Source: Plantago major | Lineage: Eukaryota; Streptophyta; Magnoliopsida; Lamiales; Plantaginaceae | Direction of reading: 5' to 3' | DNA length: 64,000 nucleotides | Assembly (NCBI GenBank): GCA_026545765.1 | Contig: CM048839.1 | Location: 22,878,566-22,942,565 of the forward strand | Program-made: the position numbers and the translations under genes | Shown: positions 35,125-46,554 of the stretch, piece after piece | Position numbering within the stretch: position 1 is the first letter of the stretch | Layout of the letters: each line of letters begins with the position of its first letter | The notes under the pieces: model-generated | Seen by the model: the letters and a program-made list of their open reading frames with translations, nothing else | Told to the model about the DNA's origin: nothing | Databases searched by the model: none

Positions 35125-35601
35125 TGTAGGAATATGGTAGGTATCTGTGGGTATGGAAGTAGAGAAGAAGAAAACAGGGTCGAGAAGAGTCGATAGTTTA
35201 ACTATCTCTCCTTAAGACTTTATTGCCCCGCTACGGTGCACACGGGTTGCTTGCAACAGTCTCCCAGGATAAAACTTCTCTTAAACGGCTAGGTTGCACT
35301 CCGATAGACGAGTCCGCCGAACATTAGTTTGAGTGTGTAAGGATGCACAAAAGAGCAAGAGGAAAGAAACAAGTAGGGAATGTGATATATATTCTTGTGA
35401 AGAACTTCTCCACATATTTATACTTGTTTGGTGATCTTTCCCAAGAGTTATATCCTTCTACTAAAGGTGTTAACTCTTCATTCAATAGACAAAAGTTGAA
35501 AGGGACACAATTATTCAACTTAAAGGAAGTGTCTATTCATGAAAAGACCAGGAAAAATTCGAATTTTCGGAGGAAATTGCGCCTGTTTAGGCACCAACAG
35601 G
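35125..35601 (-). repeat. Right LTR (5' LTR) of copia-2, first part
   Basis: Matches the left LTR from its first base up to the GCACCAACAG site, where the hAT transposon entered. The rest of the LTR continues at 39144 after the duplicated CCAACAGG. Confidence 0.93.
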
Positions 35602-38600
35602 TAGGACTGAGCAGAAACGAGACCGAACCGAAAAATCGGCCAAAACCGAACCGAAAAACTCGGTTTTTGGTTTGAACGGTTCTCGGTTCCAAAATTTTTA
35701 ATTATTCGGTTCGGTTCGGTTTAAAACCGACGGTTTTCGGTCCAAACCGACATAAACCGAAAAAACGGAATACATATATTTTATACTACTCTTTATCTTA
35801 TCCAAAACCCTCAATTCACCCAAAATTCTTTCCAACTCCTCCAGCGGCTGCACCACGCCGAATCGCCGATCTCCCACAGTCGATCTCCCACGCCGATCTC
35901 CCACAGTCCACCTTGCTCCTCACGATCTCCTCGGGACCTCCACCGATCATTGCACCACGCCTGTTGTCACTCTCCTTGCCGATCTCCTCCGCCACCACGC
36001 CGACTGTCACTCTCCAAAAAGCTTACCGCACCACAACGAATGAAGGTAAATGTAATCTAGTGTGTACTAAGTAAGCTGCGACTAGAAAGAGAAAAGAAAA
36101 GTTTCAAAAGAAAAGTTTCAAAATGAAGAGCAATTCCTCTAGTTTAAGTAGTTTAAGTCGATTGAAACCACTGCGGAGCTGGGTTTGTTTGGTTTTCATG
36201 GCATGTTCCTTAATCCTTAGTATTCTCTCCCTTTCTTCCTTAATTTATGAATATCTCCTACTACTCGCCAATCCATTGCACCTTACAGTCACAACTCACA
36301 AGCATACTGGACTACACCATTAATTTATCCTTATATATTTACTTTACCCGCGGTCATGCGCATATAAAATATAGCAGCTGGAATTAGTATAATTTTAAAT
36401 AGTGGAATTCATATGAATTTTGTTAATGTTCTGTTTGCAGGGGTAAAGTTGCTTTTGGAGTAGCAGATGAGTTTACTCTTGTTCAGTTGTTTGCGTCATC
36501 CAATAGCTTGGTAAACAACCTTCTCTAACCAATTTTAATAACATTTTGTTTGGGGATTTTGACTTGATCTTAATTGAGACGAAAGTATACCTGAACCTTC
36601 TGTTTGGGGATTTTGAACAGGTTACTGTGTTCCAACCAACCAATCCATCTCAAGTTTGTTTAACTTGCAACCACGGATTCGCAAACTTCTTGCACTGTAA
36701 GTTTATGACAGTATGCTTTTTGTTTTTGTTACAAGTTTAGACAGTATGCTTTTTGAACTTATGTATGGGATTTTTATGTAATTCATGTTCACATTATGCT
36801 TTTTGAACTTCTGTTTGGGGATTTTATATTTACAGTATGTTTTTTTAATCGTAGATGCCTCAAAAAGGACTTGGTTTACGTAGACTTGGAGATGGGTCGA
36901 GGACTTGGACACGGCTCAAAGTGTTCAGTAACTTGTCCACCAATTCTTTTACTGTTGAAGAATTGGAAGAAATTCAAAGTACATTACCACCACATAAGAA
37001 ACTCACGGATGGGCGCAATTATGTGAGAACTAGAAAAACAAAGAAGTCGCCATTTTGGAAGCATTTCGTGGAGTATGTGGACAACACGGGCCCTAGGGCT
37101 GAATGTAAGTATTGTGATGATACTTTTGGATGTTGTACTGTTAGGAATGATACAACGAATATTAGCTCGCATGTTGACAAATGTTTACATAATCCTGCAA
37201 ATAAAGGAAAACAAAATGAGTTGAACTTTAGACCTGGGTTTGTGGATGGAGAAGGGGGTGATGGGAAATTGACATTTGGTACTGTGAATTTGACTGAAGT
37301 TAGACAAGCTATTGTTGAAATGATAATTCTTGAAGAATGCTCTTTTAGATTTGCTGAGTCACCTGGTTTTGTACGTGTCATGGAAGTTGCTTGTCCTAAA
37401 TACACTTGTTTGTCACGTTTTACTATTGCACGTGATGTTCTTAAACTTTACAAGGTTGAAAAGTTAATGTTGAAAGGTGTGTTTAGAGATTCTTGTCAAA
37501 GAGTTAGCATTACTACTGACACATGGACGTCTAATCAGAAGTTGAATTATATGTGCATCACGGCTCATTTTGTTGATAATGAATGGAAGTTACAAAAAAG
37601 GATCATTAACTTTTGCCCTATTACTAGTCATAGTGGTCAAGCCATTGGAAAAGGTATTGAGGAGTGTCTTGTTGCATGGGGTATTGAAAGTAAGCTTTTT
37701 ACTGTGACTGTTGATAATGCTGGACCTAATAACATTGCATGTGCTTATTTGGGAAGAATGATTGAGCGTTATGGGGGTATTTGTAAGGGCAAATACATTC
37801 ACATGAGATGCATAGCTCATATCATTAACCTTATTGTGTGGGATAGCATTAGAGATGATCAAACATCCATCAATAGAATCAGATGTGCTGTGAAATATAT
37901 CAGGAACTCTCCTTCAAGATTTCAAAGATTGAAAGATCTTGCGAAGAGACATAATATAGATACAAAAGCTTTGTTATCCCAAGATTGCCCAACTCGTTGG
38001 AATTCCACATATAGCATGTTAGATGCCGCTTGCAAATTGAGACAAGCTATTGATGGAATTGACTTACCTGTTTCTGATAAGTTTGATGAAATGGCTCCTG
38101 ATGACAATGATTTGGTGAATGAAAACCGTTATCCAATTGTTTCAAAGATGGCGCGTGATATTCTTGCTATTCCTTTATCTACCGTAGCTTCGGAATCCGC
38201 TTTTAGTGCCGGAGGTCGTCAAGTTGATCAATTTAGAAGCTCTTTGAATCCATCGGTAATGTAACTCTAAACTCTTAGTTTCTTTATATTTATTATTTAA
38301 TCTAGCTTATTTATTAAGTTTATGCTTTATTTATTTATTTCTTTTCACATTACTAGACCGTGCAAGCCTTGATTTGTACTCAAGATTGGATTCGAGCAAG
38401 GAAACGTAGAGAAATTTGTGACATGGAAGAGAACTTGAAGGATTTGGAAGAGATGGAGGAAATTGAAGAAGGTAATATTATAATTATCTATTGATCTTTG
38501 TTGCTTGATATGTTTTGTTTGTTGTTTGCTTGATACACTTTTATCCTATTCTTTGCTATCCAATATATAATTGTTGATTCTTTTGTATTCGTAGAATTGA

Positions 38601-39135
38601 AAACCGTTGGAGTTGATGAGGATGACAATGTCATTTACATTGTGGAACCTTGATGTTGATGAGATTTGTTGGAGACTTGGAGTATTTTGGATACTACTAT
38701 TTATCGGCATGTAATAGACTTTTAGACTAATTTATGGCTTGTAATCGTTTGTTGTTTGGATTCTATGGATTGTAATATGTCCTTGTGACTTTTTACTATG
38801 GATTCATTGGATTGTATCTTGTTGGATGATCTTTTGTTGTGTTTTAATCAATGCACTTGTGACTTGTGTTTGGACTTGGGATTTTGTATGTATGGAATTG
38901 GCCATTGGGCTAACAATCTGTTCTGCATTATGCTTGTTTTTAGTGTTTTTCTATTTTTTTTTTTAAATACAGTTAGGTTCTGTTCGGTTTTGGCCCGAAC
39001 CGAACCGAATTTTTCGGTTCGGTTCGGGCCAAAACCGAACTCAGATCGGTTCGGTTCTCGGTTTGACAAAACCATACTATTTCGGTTTTCAGTTTTATTC
39101 GGTTCGGTTCGGTTCTGAACCGATGCTCAGCCCTA
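35602..39135 (+). mobile_element. hAT DNA transposon inside the copia-2 LTR
   Basis: Terminal inverted repeats TAGGACTGAGCA and TGCTCAGCCCTA are flanked by a perfect 8-bp duplication CCAACAGG (35594-35601 and 39136-39143), both diagnostic of hAT. Subterminal regions at both ends are rich in AACCGAA/TTCGGTT motifs. The 3534-base element encodes a BED-finger/hATC transposase. The clean target duplication inside a mutated retrotransposon points to a late insertion. Confidence 0.96.
36855..38653 (+). CDS. hAT transposase with zf-BED, three exons, internally shortened
   Basis: Exons 36855-38255, 38357-38471 and 38595-38653 (GT-AG) give an open frame of 524 residues. A BED zinc finger spans about 63-111, with C84, C87, H106 and C110. 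The RNase H-like part begins ITTDTWTSNQ, followed by TVDNAGPNN. The hATC dimerisation region reads RYPIVSKMARDILAIP and STVASESAFSAGGR, and exon 2 continues TVQALICTQDWIR. Plant relatives of the RICESLEEPER/ZBED type are nearer 690 residues. The missing part lies between TRWNSTYSMLDAACKLRQAI and the hATC block, where an alpha-helical insertion domain and DUF4413-like region normally sit. The frame is nevertheless open throughout. The start is the ATG right after an acceptor (CGTAG), so an untranslated first exon is likely. Activity is uncertain because of the deletion. Confidence 0.85.
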
Positions 39136-39143
39136 CCAACAGG

Positions 39144-39551
39144 GCTCACCGCTGTGCCCCTTACCTCACCGCGGTCCGCATTGGATAGAAATGAGCTTCC
39201 TTTTCATTGGGGCTCACCGCGGTGGGTGAGCTCCCAGTTTTTCCTCCCAGATTCGATTTTTCTCCTTTCTTTTCAATTACTTTGCTCTTTAACCCGAATT
39301 TTAGCACATAGGATTACGAATCCTCATGTTTAAGATGACTTAACTCATTCATGTATTGATCAAACACACTTAATGCATTAATCACCCTTTCACCACTGGC
39401 GATTTTAGTGACTTAATACATAAATTAAAGTGTAATTCGTTTTAACAACGAGATACACACTTACACGGAATGCTTGTTTCCGACGTGTTGGGCCCCATTG
39501 ACCAATTCATCGAATGAATTGAAAGCTCAATCATTCACTAAAATTCCAACA
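39144..39551 (-). repeat. Right LTR (5' LTR) of copia-2, second part
   Basis: Continues the LTR after the hAT. It carries both copies of the GGCTCACCGC.GTG repeat that appear fused in the left LTR, and ends AAAATTCCAACA before the GAAAC duplication. Confidence 0.92.
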
Positions 39552-41024
39552 GAAACTTTTATGGTATATTCAAGCCAAAGCTGATAAACTTTGGGTGCGT
39601 TGGGTTCATATCTACTATATGGGAGGAGAGGATGTGATGACATGTAGAGTTCAGCAGAATTGCTCTTGGACAGGGGTGTTCATTTTGGTAACGGTATACC
39701 GAACCGTACCGAAAATCAAAAACCGAAATATAAAAATTTCGGTAATGGTTCGGTAAAAACCGAAAATACCGAAAAATAATGTAAAAAATCAAATCAAATA
39801 AAAAATAATCCCTAATCCTAATTAATGGCATGCCTTGGCGAATTTTAGAATACTCTTCTAATAAAATATTATCTTCCAATTGTTGTTACTAGATTACTAG
39901 TATATATTTGGCTTCTTGATTAAATTATTTATGCTCGAGTTTCTGACAGTATATAAGAATGATGATAAAACCTTCAATATGTAACATCATTTCAAATTTC
40001 CATGCAAACCCTTTAAATATATAAAACTTTATACTACAATGTTTGGTAAATTGTAAATTTATGCTATACTATTGTAGTATTATTTAATAGATATGTATTC
40101 ATTTTAAAATTTTCGGTTTTCGGTACGGTTTCGGTAATTTTCGGTTTTGTACCGAAAATTACCGAAAATCAATTTGCTTAAAAATAACAAACCGAAAACC
40201 GAATCCTTTCTTATCGGTTCGGTTTTTTGGGTATTTTTCAACAGCCCTACTCTTGGATTCTCAAACGAATTCTGAATAGTAGAGTTTATGCGGCACAGTC
40301 TGCTTATTGGGCGGATGTTTGTGCTACTGGCACATACTCTACATCCAAGATGTATCGAGATTTGAGGGAGGGGAGACAACCTGTTATATGGCACAAGATT
40401 TTCTACCATAATGTTGCACGCCCAAGAGCCCTCTTCATTCTATGGCTTTGTCTACATGGCAGATTGGCGACGAAGGATAGAATTCAAAGATTTGGGGTGC
40501 AAACAGATAGTGTTTGTGTTTTCTGCCAAGATGATGAATCCTTGGGTCATTTGTTTTTTGATTGCACTTTTACTTCTCAGATTTGGGCACAGGTGCTTAA
40601 TAATTTGAGGTATCAGCATATGCCACTGAACTGGGAAAGAGAAGTGGTCTGGATTATAAGGGAAACAAAGAAAAAAAGATGGAGAGCCAAGATCCTGAAG
40701 ATAGCAGTAGCTGAAACTATATATGCTATATGGAAATGCAGGAATGAGAAGCTCTTTGCAAACAAAATGCTGCTGCCGGCTCAATTAGTTGAGGATGTTA
40801 TGAAAATAACACTAACGTCTAACTAGATGCTTGCAAAGAAAGGATTTGAAATCTCATGTGAATGTCACTCTGCTGTGCATTACATAGAATAGCTAGATTT
40901 GAATATTTTACTTTGTGTTGTTGACAAGCTGTGGATTTGATTACCGGATCCTTTGGATCGGTTGTACTTATTTGTTTTGGATAATGAGAAAGTTATGCTT
41001 TTGGTTCAAAAAAAAAAAAAAAAG
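39552..41024 (+). pseudogene. LINE C-terminal part with zf-RVT domain and poly(A) tail
   Basis: Resumes the LINE frame as KLLWYIQAKADKLWVRWVH and ends RVQQNCSW, is interrupted by a hAT element (39671-40249), and continues ILKRILNSRVYAAQSAYW to the zf-RVT zinc-binding region: HNVARPRALFILWLCLHGRL, CVFCQDDESLGHLFFDC. It stops at 40824-40826. The element ends with a 15-A tail near 41010-41024, as expected for L1-type retroposition. This is the most intact part of the element. Confidence 0.9.
39671..40249. mobile_element. Non-autonomous hAT element inside the LINE
   Basis: A 579-base element begins CAGGGGTGTT and ends AACAGCCCTA (inverted repeats with few mismatches). It is flanked by a perfect 8-bp duplication CTCTTGGA (39663-39670 and 40250-40257). 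Subterminal stretches are rich in ACCGAAA/TTTCGGT. No coding sequence is present. The LINE protein reads through precisely if the element and one duplication are removed. Confidence 0.94.
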
Positions 41025-41339
41025 TCTAATTTTCATATATTATAAATTGGTCAAATTTATCTTAACTTAAGTACTCAATTGCACAACTCCTATAATTGTC
41101 CACTTATATATTGAGTAATGTAATTAAAAAACAACTAAAAGGAATTGAACTGGAATTAAACGAACATAACCTCAAGCCATCAAGGCCCTAGCTACCGCGG
41201 AAAATTCTTTGTTGTGATTGAGAAAAACTATATGACTTTGAAAATTTATTTTAAATTCATTTAAACTTATTTTCCATGTGAGTCATTCTCAACCAAAAGG
41301 TATACCTTCATGTGCAAAACAAAAATGACAAAAACATAA

Positions 41340-41413
41340 TGGCCCATGCAGGTCTTGAACCTGCAACCTTCGCATTATTAGCACGGCGCTCTAACCAACT
41401 GAGCTAATGGGCC
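41340..41413 (-). tRNA. tRNA-Ile (AAU), copy 1
   Basis: The minus strand folds as a cloverleaf: acceptor GGCCCAT with ATGGGCC, D-arm GCTC...GAGC, anticodon loop CTAATAA (anticodon AAT), T-arm GCAGG-TTCAAGA-CCTGC, discriminator A. A T5 run follows the 3' end as a Pol III terminator. The anticodon stem carries a C.A mismatch at 27-43 and a G.T pair at 31-39, so it departs from the other copies. Confidence 0.88.
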
Positions 41414-42231
41414 AATTCGTTCGATTCTGAAACAATTCTAATGGTGTCGTTACATTTGGTAGGTAGCAATATATTTTTTTGTTAGTCAATCACCTAATCC
41501 ATATTATGATGAAGATAAGGTGGTAAATTAATTATTCGACTGAAAATTTTATTTACCTAAATGACAATGTTTGTTGGTAAAAGGTGGGAGGAGTTATGTA
41601 TGCTATACACTAGGTATACTGTCGGAATTACTACAAGTATAATTATGGTTTATGGAAGCGGATGCCTTACATTTCATAAGCTCGAGGGGTTGGATTTGTA
41701 TTCCACCATAAAACAGAAGTGCCTCAGATTTCTTTGTTTTTTTAATCTTAGTTCCTTCATCCGGGCAATATGTTCCCTTCTACTTTTGTACTATTGGAGA
41801 AAAGTATGTTTCACCTTTTAAATGAAATAATCATAATATGTCCCTCAAATTGACTTATAAAGTTGAAAGTTTAACTCAATAATGTTAGTGGGATTTCTTT
41901 TAAATATATTTAAAATTAAAGTTTAGGTATTGATTGACAAAAAAAGAAATGACAGCTACTCCTTGTAAGGAAGAAGTAAAACATAAAGAGATCCTCCTTT
42001 CAGACATTTCCACCCCGAGCTCAACAACATGATGATCACAAGTTCGCTCTTAATATATCTTAAAACATAAAGAGATCCACTTGTCACATGTTTCATCCCA
42101 AATCTCAATCCCCTGATGATCACAAGTTTAGTCTCAATGGGAAACGTAGCAACGACTAGGATGATAATATTCCTTGAAGGATTAAAAAAAATCCGATCCA
42201 TGCAGGTGTCTCGAAAGGGAAAAAAAATATT
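41414..42231. other. tRNA array spacer 1
   Basis: AT-rich. From about 41990 it contains AAACATAAAGAGATCC and GATGATCACAAGTTT blocks that recur in the next spacers, so spacer and tRNA were duplicated together. No gene is seen. Confidence 0.6.
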
Positions 42232-42305
42232 TGGCCCATGCAGGTCTCGAACCTGCGACCTTCGCGTTATTAGCACGACGCTCTAACCAACTGAGCAAAT
42301 GGGCC
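42232..42305 (-). tRNA. tRNA-Ile (AAU), copy 2
   Basis: Same cloverleaf as copy 1, with anticodon stem TCGTG/CGCGA fully paired apart from the T.G and T-loop TTCGAGA. The only visible departure from the plant consensus as I recall it is T instead of A at position 9 (GGCCCATTTGCTC). An eight-T terminator follows. This is the copy most likely to be functional. Confidence 0.92.
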
Positions 42306-42841
42306 ACTTTGAATAATATTAGTGGGTCCCTCATATTGATTTATGAAGTTGGAAGTTGGATAAAATAAGGTTAGTAGGTTTACCCTTGAATATATTAATG
42401 TTAAAGTTCAAGTATTGGTTGACAAAAAAGGAAATTGCAAGGTATTCTTGTTAAGGTGGAAGCAAAACTTAAAGAGATCTCCTTTCAGACCTTTCCATCT
42501 TGAATGTAAACCCCATGATGATCACAAGTTTGGTCTCGATGTATCTTAAAAAATAAAGAGATTCACTTTTCACATATTTCCACCCGGAATCCCAATCCAA
42601 TGGACCTGTAGCAGTGGCTGGGCTTATAGTATTCCTTGAAGGAGAAAAAAAACGTTTCCATCTTGAATGTAAACCCATGATGATCACAAGTTTGGTCTCG
42701 ATATATCTTAAAACATAAAGAGATTCACTTTTCACGTGTTTCCACCTGAAATCCCAATCCCATGATGACCACAAGTTTAGTCCAATGGGACCTGTAGCAG
42801 TGGCTGGGCTTATAGTATTCCTTGAAGGAGAAAAAAACATG
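42306..42841. repeat. tRNA array spacer 2 with internal duplication
   Basis: The block CAGTGGCTGGGCTTATAG followed by TATTCCTTGAAGGAG occurs twice, at about 42613 and 42796, with duplicated GATGATCACAAGTTTGG segments. An apparent reading frame across it reflects the duplication only. Confidence 0.7.
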
Positions 42842-42915
42842 TGGCCCATGCAGGTCTCAAACCTGCGACCTTCGCGTTATTAGCACGACGCTCTAACCAA
42901 CTGAGCTAATGGGCC
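42842..42915 (-). tRNA. tRNA-Ile (AAU), copy 3
   Basis: Cloverleaf intact, but the T-loop reads TTTGAGA, so the invariant C56 of the B box (GGTTCGA) is T. This base is needed for the internal Pol III promoter and for the D-loop/T-loop contact, so expression may be poor. A terminator of six or seven T follows. Confidence 0.85.
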
Positions 42916-43313
42916 ACTTTGTCTAATTTAAAACATAACTAATGTTGACATTTAAATTTTGGAACATAAACGTAGACACATATGATACGAGCAAAAATGG
43001 TCTCAAGATACATGTATGTGATGCTGAAGACAACACATATGATACGACTACAAATGTTTTATATAAAGAGGTCTTCGGCAAACTACAAGGTAATTTTAAA
43101 TTTATTACTTTATAAAACTTAAAAACTTGAAGAGGGAAATTCTCCGTTGCACAAACATCTAGAGTCGAGAATAACATAGTATTTTCTTTTTCTTAATTCT
43201 CTTTTAGTGATAAACGTTTTGTTTCGAGACATTATTAGAAAGCCATAGATTAGTTTCTTGAAAAAGAAAAATATATTTGGTACATGTAGGTCTCAGAAGG
43301 GAAGAAACATATT

Positions 43314-43387
43314 TGGCCCATGCAGGTCTCGAACCTGCGACCTTCACGTTATTAGCACGACGCTCTAACCAACTTAGCTAATGGGCC
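43314..43387 (-). tRNA. tRNA-Ile (AAU), copy 4, probably impaired
   Basis: The D-stem carries C13 to A (GCTA/GAGC mismatch) and the anticodon stem has an extra G.T pair. The T-arm is intact (TTCGAGA). No run of four or more T directly follows the 3' end, only TTT, so termination is weak. May be a pseudogene. Confidence 0.75.
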
Positions 43388-43440
43388 ATGCAATTCTTGA
43401 ACCAACAACCTTCTTAGAATTAACGTCATATGTTTAACTA
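43385..43440 (-). pseudogene. Degenerate tRNA-like fragment overlapping copy 4
   Basis: Directly after copy 4 the plus strand repeats GGGCCATGCA, then TTCTTGAACC and ACAACCTTC, in the same order as the 3' half of the tRNA genes, then decays. It looks like a fifth, broken copy. Confidence 0.5.
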
Positions 43441-43509
43441 AACACCACACATGTTTAGATCCAATTTTCATGTATTTAATATGCATGCATTGTCAGTGCA
43501 TTATAAACA

Positions 43510-44700
43510 TGTGTACTCCCTCTGTTCCTAAAAAAATACATTATTCATTTATAGATATTCCATAAACTTAATACACTACGAAAACTAGAAACAACCCCAT
43601 GCATAGCAAATAATTAAAAATGTTGTAGCAAATTAAATTTTATTGAATTTATTTATAAATTTGAGTACAATCTCTATTTCAATCCTCTAATTATAATCTT
43701 AATCTTCTAAAGTGATGAACTTGGATCTCCCAAGTCTTGCTCTAGAATTTTGGGACTTCAAAGTCGGGGAAATGCCGATTCAAGGGCTTTTTGGCTTGAT
43801 CACGAATCAAATCGTGAACTTGGGTGTGTTTTTTTATGAACAATGACGAACTTCTTGAGGAGATGAACTCCACGCAGAACACTTCCAAATAGTCCTGAAA
43901 TTTGACCTTCGATCTTCTTCAGAGGAAGGTGATCTTCCGGAGAACGCTAGCTTCTTCAAGGGCTTTCTCAGCTTGATTTTGAATCAAACGGTGGTTTGAC
44001 CTTGAATTTGGCGAAGAACTTTGCTTAAACTTCTATAGTGCTTTTGGAATTTGATCTTCCTCTGGAAAAATTGAGCTTGCAATAACGTTTCTCCAAGGGT
44101 GCATGGACTTATTATTGGATCAAACGTAGACTTCTCTTCAATTTCCGGATAAACTTCTTAAATGATTCTTCAAAGTTCAAAGGCAGGTTTTTAGGGGATG
44201 AGAGAATTATGGGCTCTTGCTCTTGCCTGCTCTTCAACTTGTAGTGTCTTAAAATGAATTGGAAGTGTTCATCTATTTATACTTGTAGAAGAGAATCATT
44301 TTCATATTTGAGGAGAGTATGATGCATTTCTATTGGTACACTCATATATCATTTATACTTATTTGATTACAACATATACTATTTATTAGTCAATTTACAT
44401 GATCTACTTCCATATTAGAAAATAACCTAGCAATTTTATTTTAGAATTTAATTTGGTAAAATAAAAAAAAGCCAGAAAATTGTATTTTACCTTCTAAATA
44501 TATGTTTAGATGTCACATTTGAGTAGACAAATTTGTTTGTCTACAATTACTTTCGCACTAATATCACATATTGTGCCACTAACATTACACATTTTGCAAA
44601 TTTATTAATATTTCTTCATTTATTTGAATTTTCACATAAACATGCCTTAACATATGAAGTTATCTGGAATGTGGGAGCAATATTTTATAGGTAACCATAT
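43510..44700 (-). mobile_element. LTR-like fragment with minus-strand TATA
   Basis: Non-coding. Three imperfect blocks of roughly 150 bases repeat AAGGGCTTTYT-GCTTGAT and GATCAAACG/GAATCAAACG motifs (about 43780-44150). On the minus strand TATAAATAG lies at about 44280 and is followed by a leader-like stretch. This resembles an LTR or other promoter-bearing repeat, but ends and duplications were not found. Confidence 0.3.
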
Positions 44701-45060
44701 TCGAGTAAGTCTCTTTCCTAAGAGATGGTCTCTAGATACGGACCTATATTGTCAAGAAAATCATCGATGTTATTAATCAAAATACATATGTTCTCAACAT
44801 TGGTGTTTTTTAATGTTACAATAAGACTTATTTTGTTAACAACATAGACGTTTTAATTAATAACATAGATGTTTCTACTGATAACATAGTCCGTCTTTAA
44901 ATAAATGAACTAAATACCGTCTCATAAGACTTTTGTGGTTTTTTTATAACAAAACGATGTCTTGCAAAAGCGGATCATGTTATAATGAATTTAGAATTAA
45001 ATTAAATTAAATTAAATGAGATAATAAATCTCATTTAGAGATCGCACATCTTGGCGACCT
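44701..45060. other. AT-rich intergenic DNA
   Basis: No coding or structured feature beyond short AT repeats and TAAAT runs near 44995-45020. Confidence 0.5.
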
Positions 45061-45298
45061 CTACCCGTCCCTGGAGTAGCGTTTTCCATACCAATATAGA
45101 GAACCGAAGGGATTGAAACCGGAGAGGAGCTCCATTGAATCGGTTCTAATTTATAGTAGTAGTATTCTATTTTTCACTGAAATTAATCGAACACAAAGCT
45201 CAATCTTTTCCCCTCAAATTTCCTCTCGAAATCGAAGCTCTGAAGATGGAGTAATGCTGGTTGAAGGAACATTCCTTCAATTACTCATCTTCCTTGCC
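45061..45298 (+). other. Probable 5' untranslated exon of the F-box gene
   Basis: A donor GTAAGT occurs at 45299, and an acceptor TTTTCAG lies at 46514-46520 just before the F-box start codon. A first untranslated exon spliced over about 1.2 kb fits the spacing. A reading frame in this exon has no family resemblance. The upstream limit is unknown. Confidence 0.45.
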
Positions 45299-46520
45299 GT
45301 AAGTGTTCTTCCTTTTCCTATTTCTGTTCATTTATTTCCATTTATTCATCTGTTTTTTTCCCTTTGTTCAAACCCTTGTTAATTGGGCTCTATGTCACAT
45401 CCTTAGACATTCTGTTTGTTGAATTATGTGTGTCAGCGATTCGAGTCTGTAAAATTCTCAGCTGTTTGAGCTGAATCGTTTTTTTTTTTCTTAGAACGGT
45501 TGCTGTAAATTCTAGAATGTAAGGCCGTCTCCATTTTTAAGTATGTCAAGATCTTCAATTTTGGTGTTTGTTAGAGTTAATTTAGAAATTGAATGAAGCT
45601 CATTTTCCGGTTTACAATTAAAATTGGATACAGCGTGTTTGAGTGAAGGAGATGTTGATATATTACCATGCCGGTGCGTTATCTGTTTGTTTTGTTTATT
45701 GGAACAGGTTGACTTCGATTCTTTGAGAGGGAGGAAATTGATTGGGAGTTAAGTGCTTCTGTTCGGATATTCGGATATTGGTGTCATAATTACTTAATAA
45801 AAGCTTCTGACCGAAGAATTTGTCTCTCCTTGATTCTGTGTTCAGTTTGCACTACATCCCCCCCCCCCCCCCCATGAGTACTATGGTAAGGTCGACGGTA
45901 TGTCTGGTCACTACCAATGTGATAATACATTTTATTTGCGTTGCTCTTGTTATGTATAATCGTATATAACAGTGCTTATGTTGTACTCTTTCCGTGTGCA
46001 ATCCCATTTGGAGTTTAGAGTTTGCCAATAATATGTGTTTGGTTTTGGTGGGTTTTTGATTATTAATTATGGATTTGTGTATTATTATTTAGTATTTATT
46101 TATTTTTGCAATGCAAGCTTATCTGCTATTGACATAGGATCATACAATGTTCATTTGCCAACTACTATCTAACTTTCCTAACTGATTCCAAGTAGACCAC
46201 TTGTTTAATTACAAACCATGGTACCTAATTGAATAAGACTTCTGCTTGCGCATATTGTAATTTTGAATTCCCTTTTAGCATTCAGCTAGGTTATGTTTAA
46301 GAAATTTCAGGACTGGGTTTTATGGCTACATCACTGGGTTTCCAGTTTTATCGTGTGAATAAGCTGTGTCATACAACATATCCATACATTATATTTATCT
46401 TTTAGTACTATTTATCATATGTTGATTGTTGTAGTGAGTAGTGTTTGCTCTAATACCGCGCACTCCATACCCCCTCGGATGTTCACTCCTGCCTGAGTTT
46501 GTACATGCTCTAAATTTTCA
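45299..46520 (+). other. Inferred 5' UTR intron of the F-box gene
   Basis: T-rich sequence with a run of 16 C (45858-45873), no coding content and consensus-like ends. The intron assignment depends on the untranslated exon model. Confidence 0.4.
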
Positions 46521-46554
46521 GAAGAAAAGAGAACCACATGAAGTGTCTGCCACT

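Larger units (their letters stand above)
29868..39551 (-). mobile_element. Ty1/copia LTR retrotransposon (copia-2) inserted in the LINE
   Basis: LTRs start TGTAGGAATATGG and end AAAATTCCAACA (plus-strand view). A perfect 5-bp duplication GAAAC flanks the whole unit (29863-29867 and 39552-39556). The coding strand is minus. The left LTR is 29868-30677. The right LTR is split by a hAT transposon into 35125-35601 and 39144-39551. Gag, protease, integrase and RT/RNase H follow in copia order, but the frame is broken in several places. Confidence 0.95.

Noticed and set aside
42469..42849. 126-residue minus-strand open frame between tRNA copies
   Set aside because: It repeats itself because the spacer is duplicated; no protein family is seen.
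45113..45382. 89-residue plus-strand open frame
   Set aside because: It starts at a non-ATG codon, runs across a good splice donor at 45299 and has no family resemblance; it fits an untranslated exon better.
46441..46554. Upstream extension of the F-box frame
   Set aside because: It has no ATG, contains the splice acceptor at 46514-46520 and shows no family similarity.
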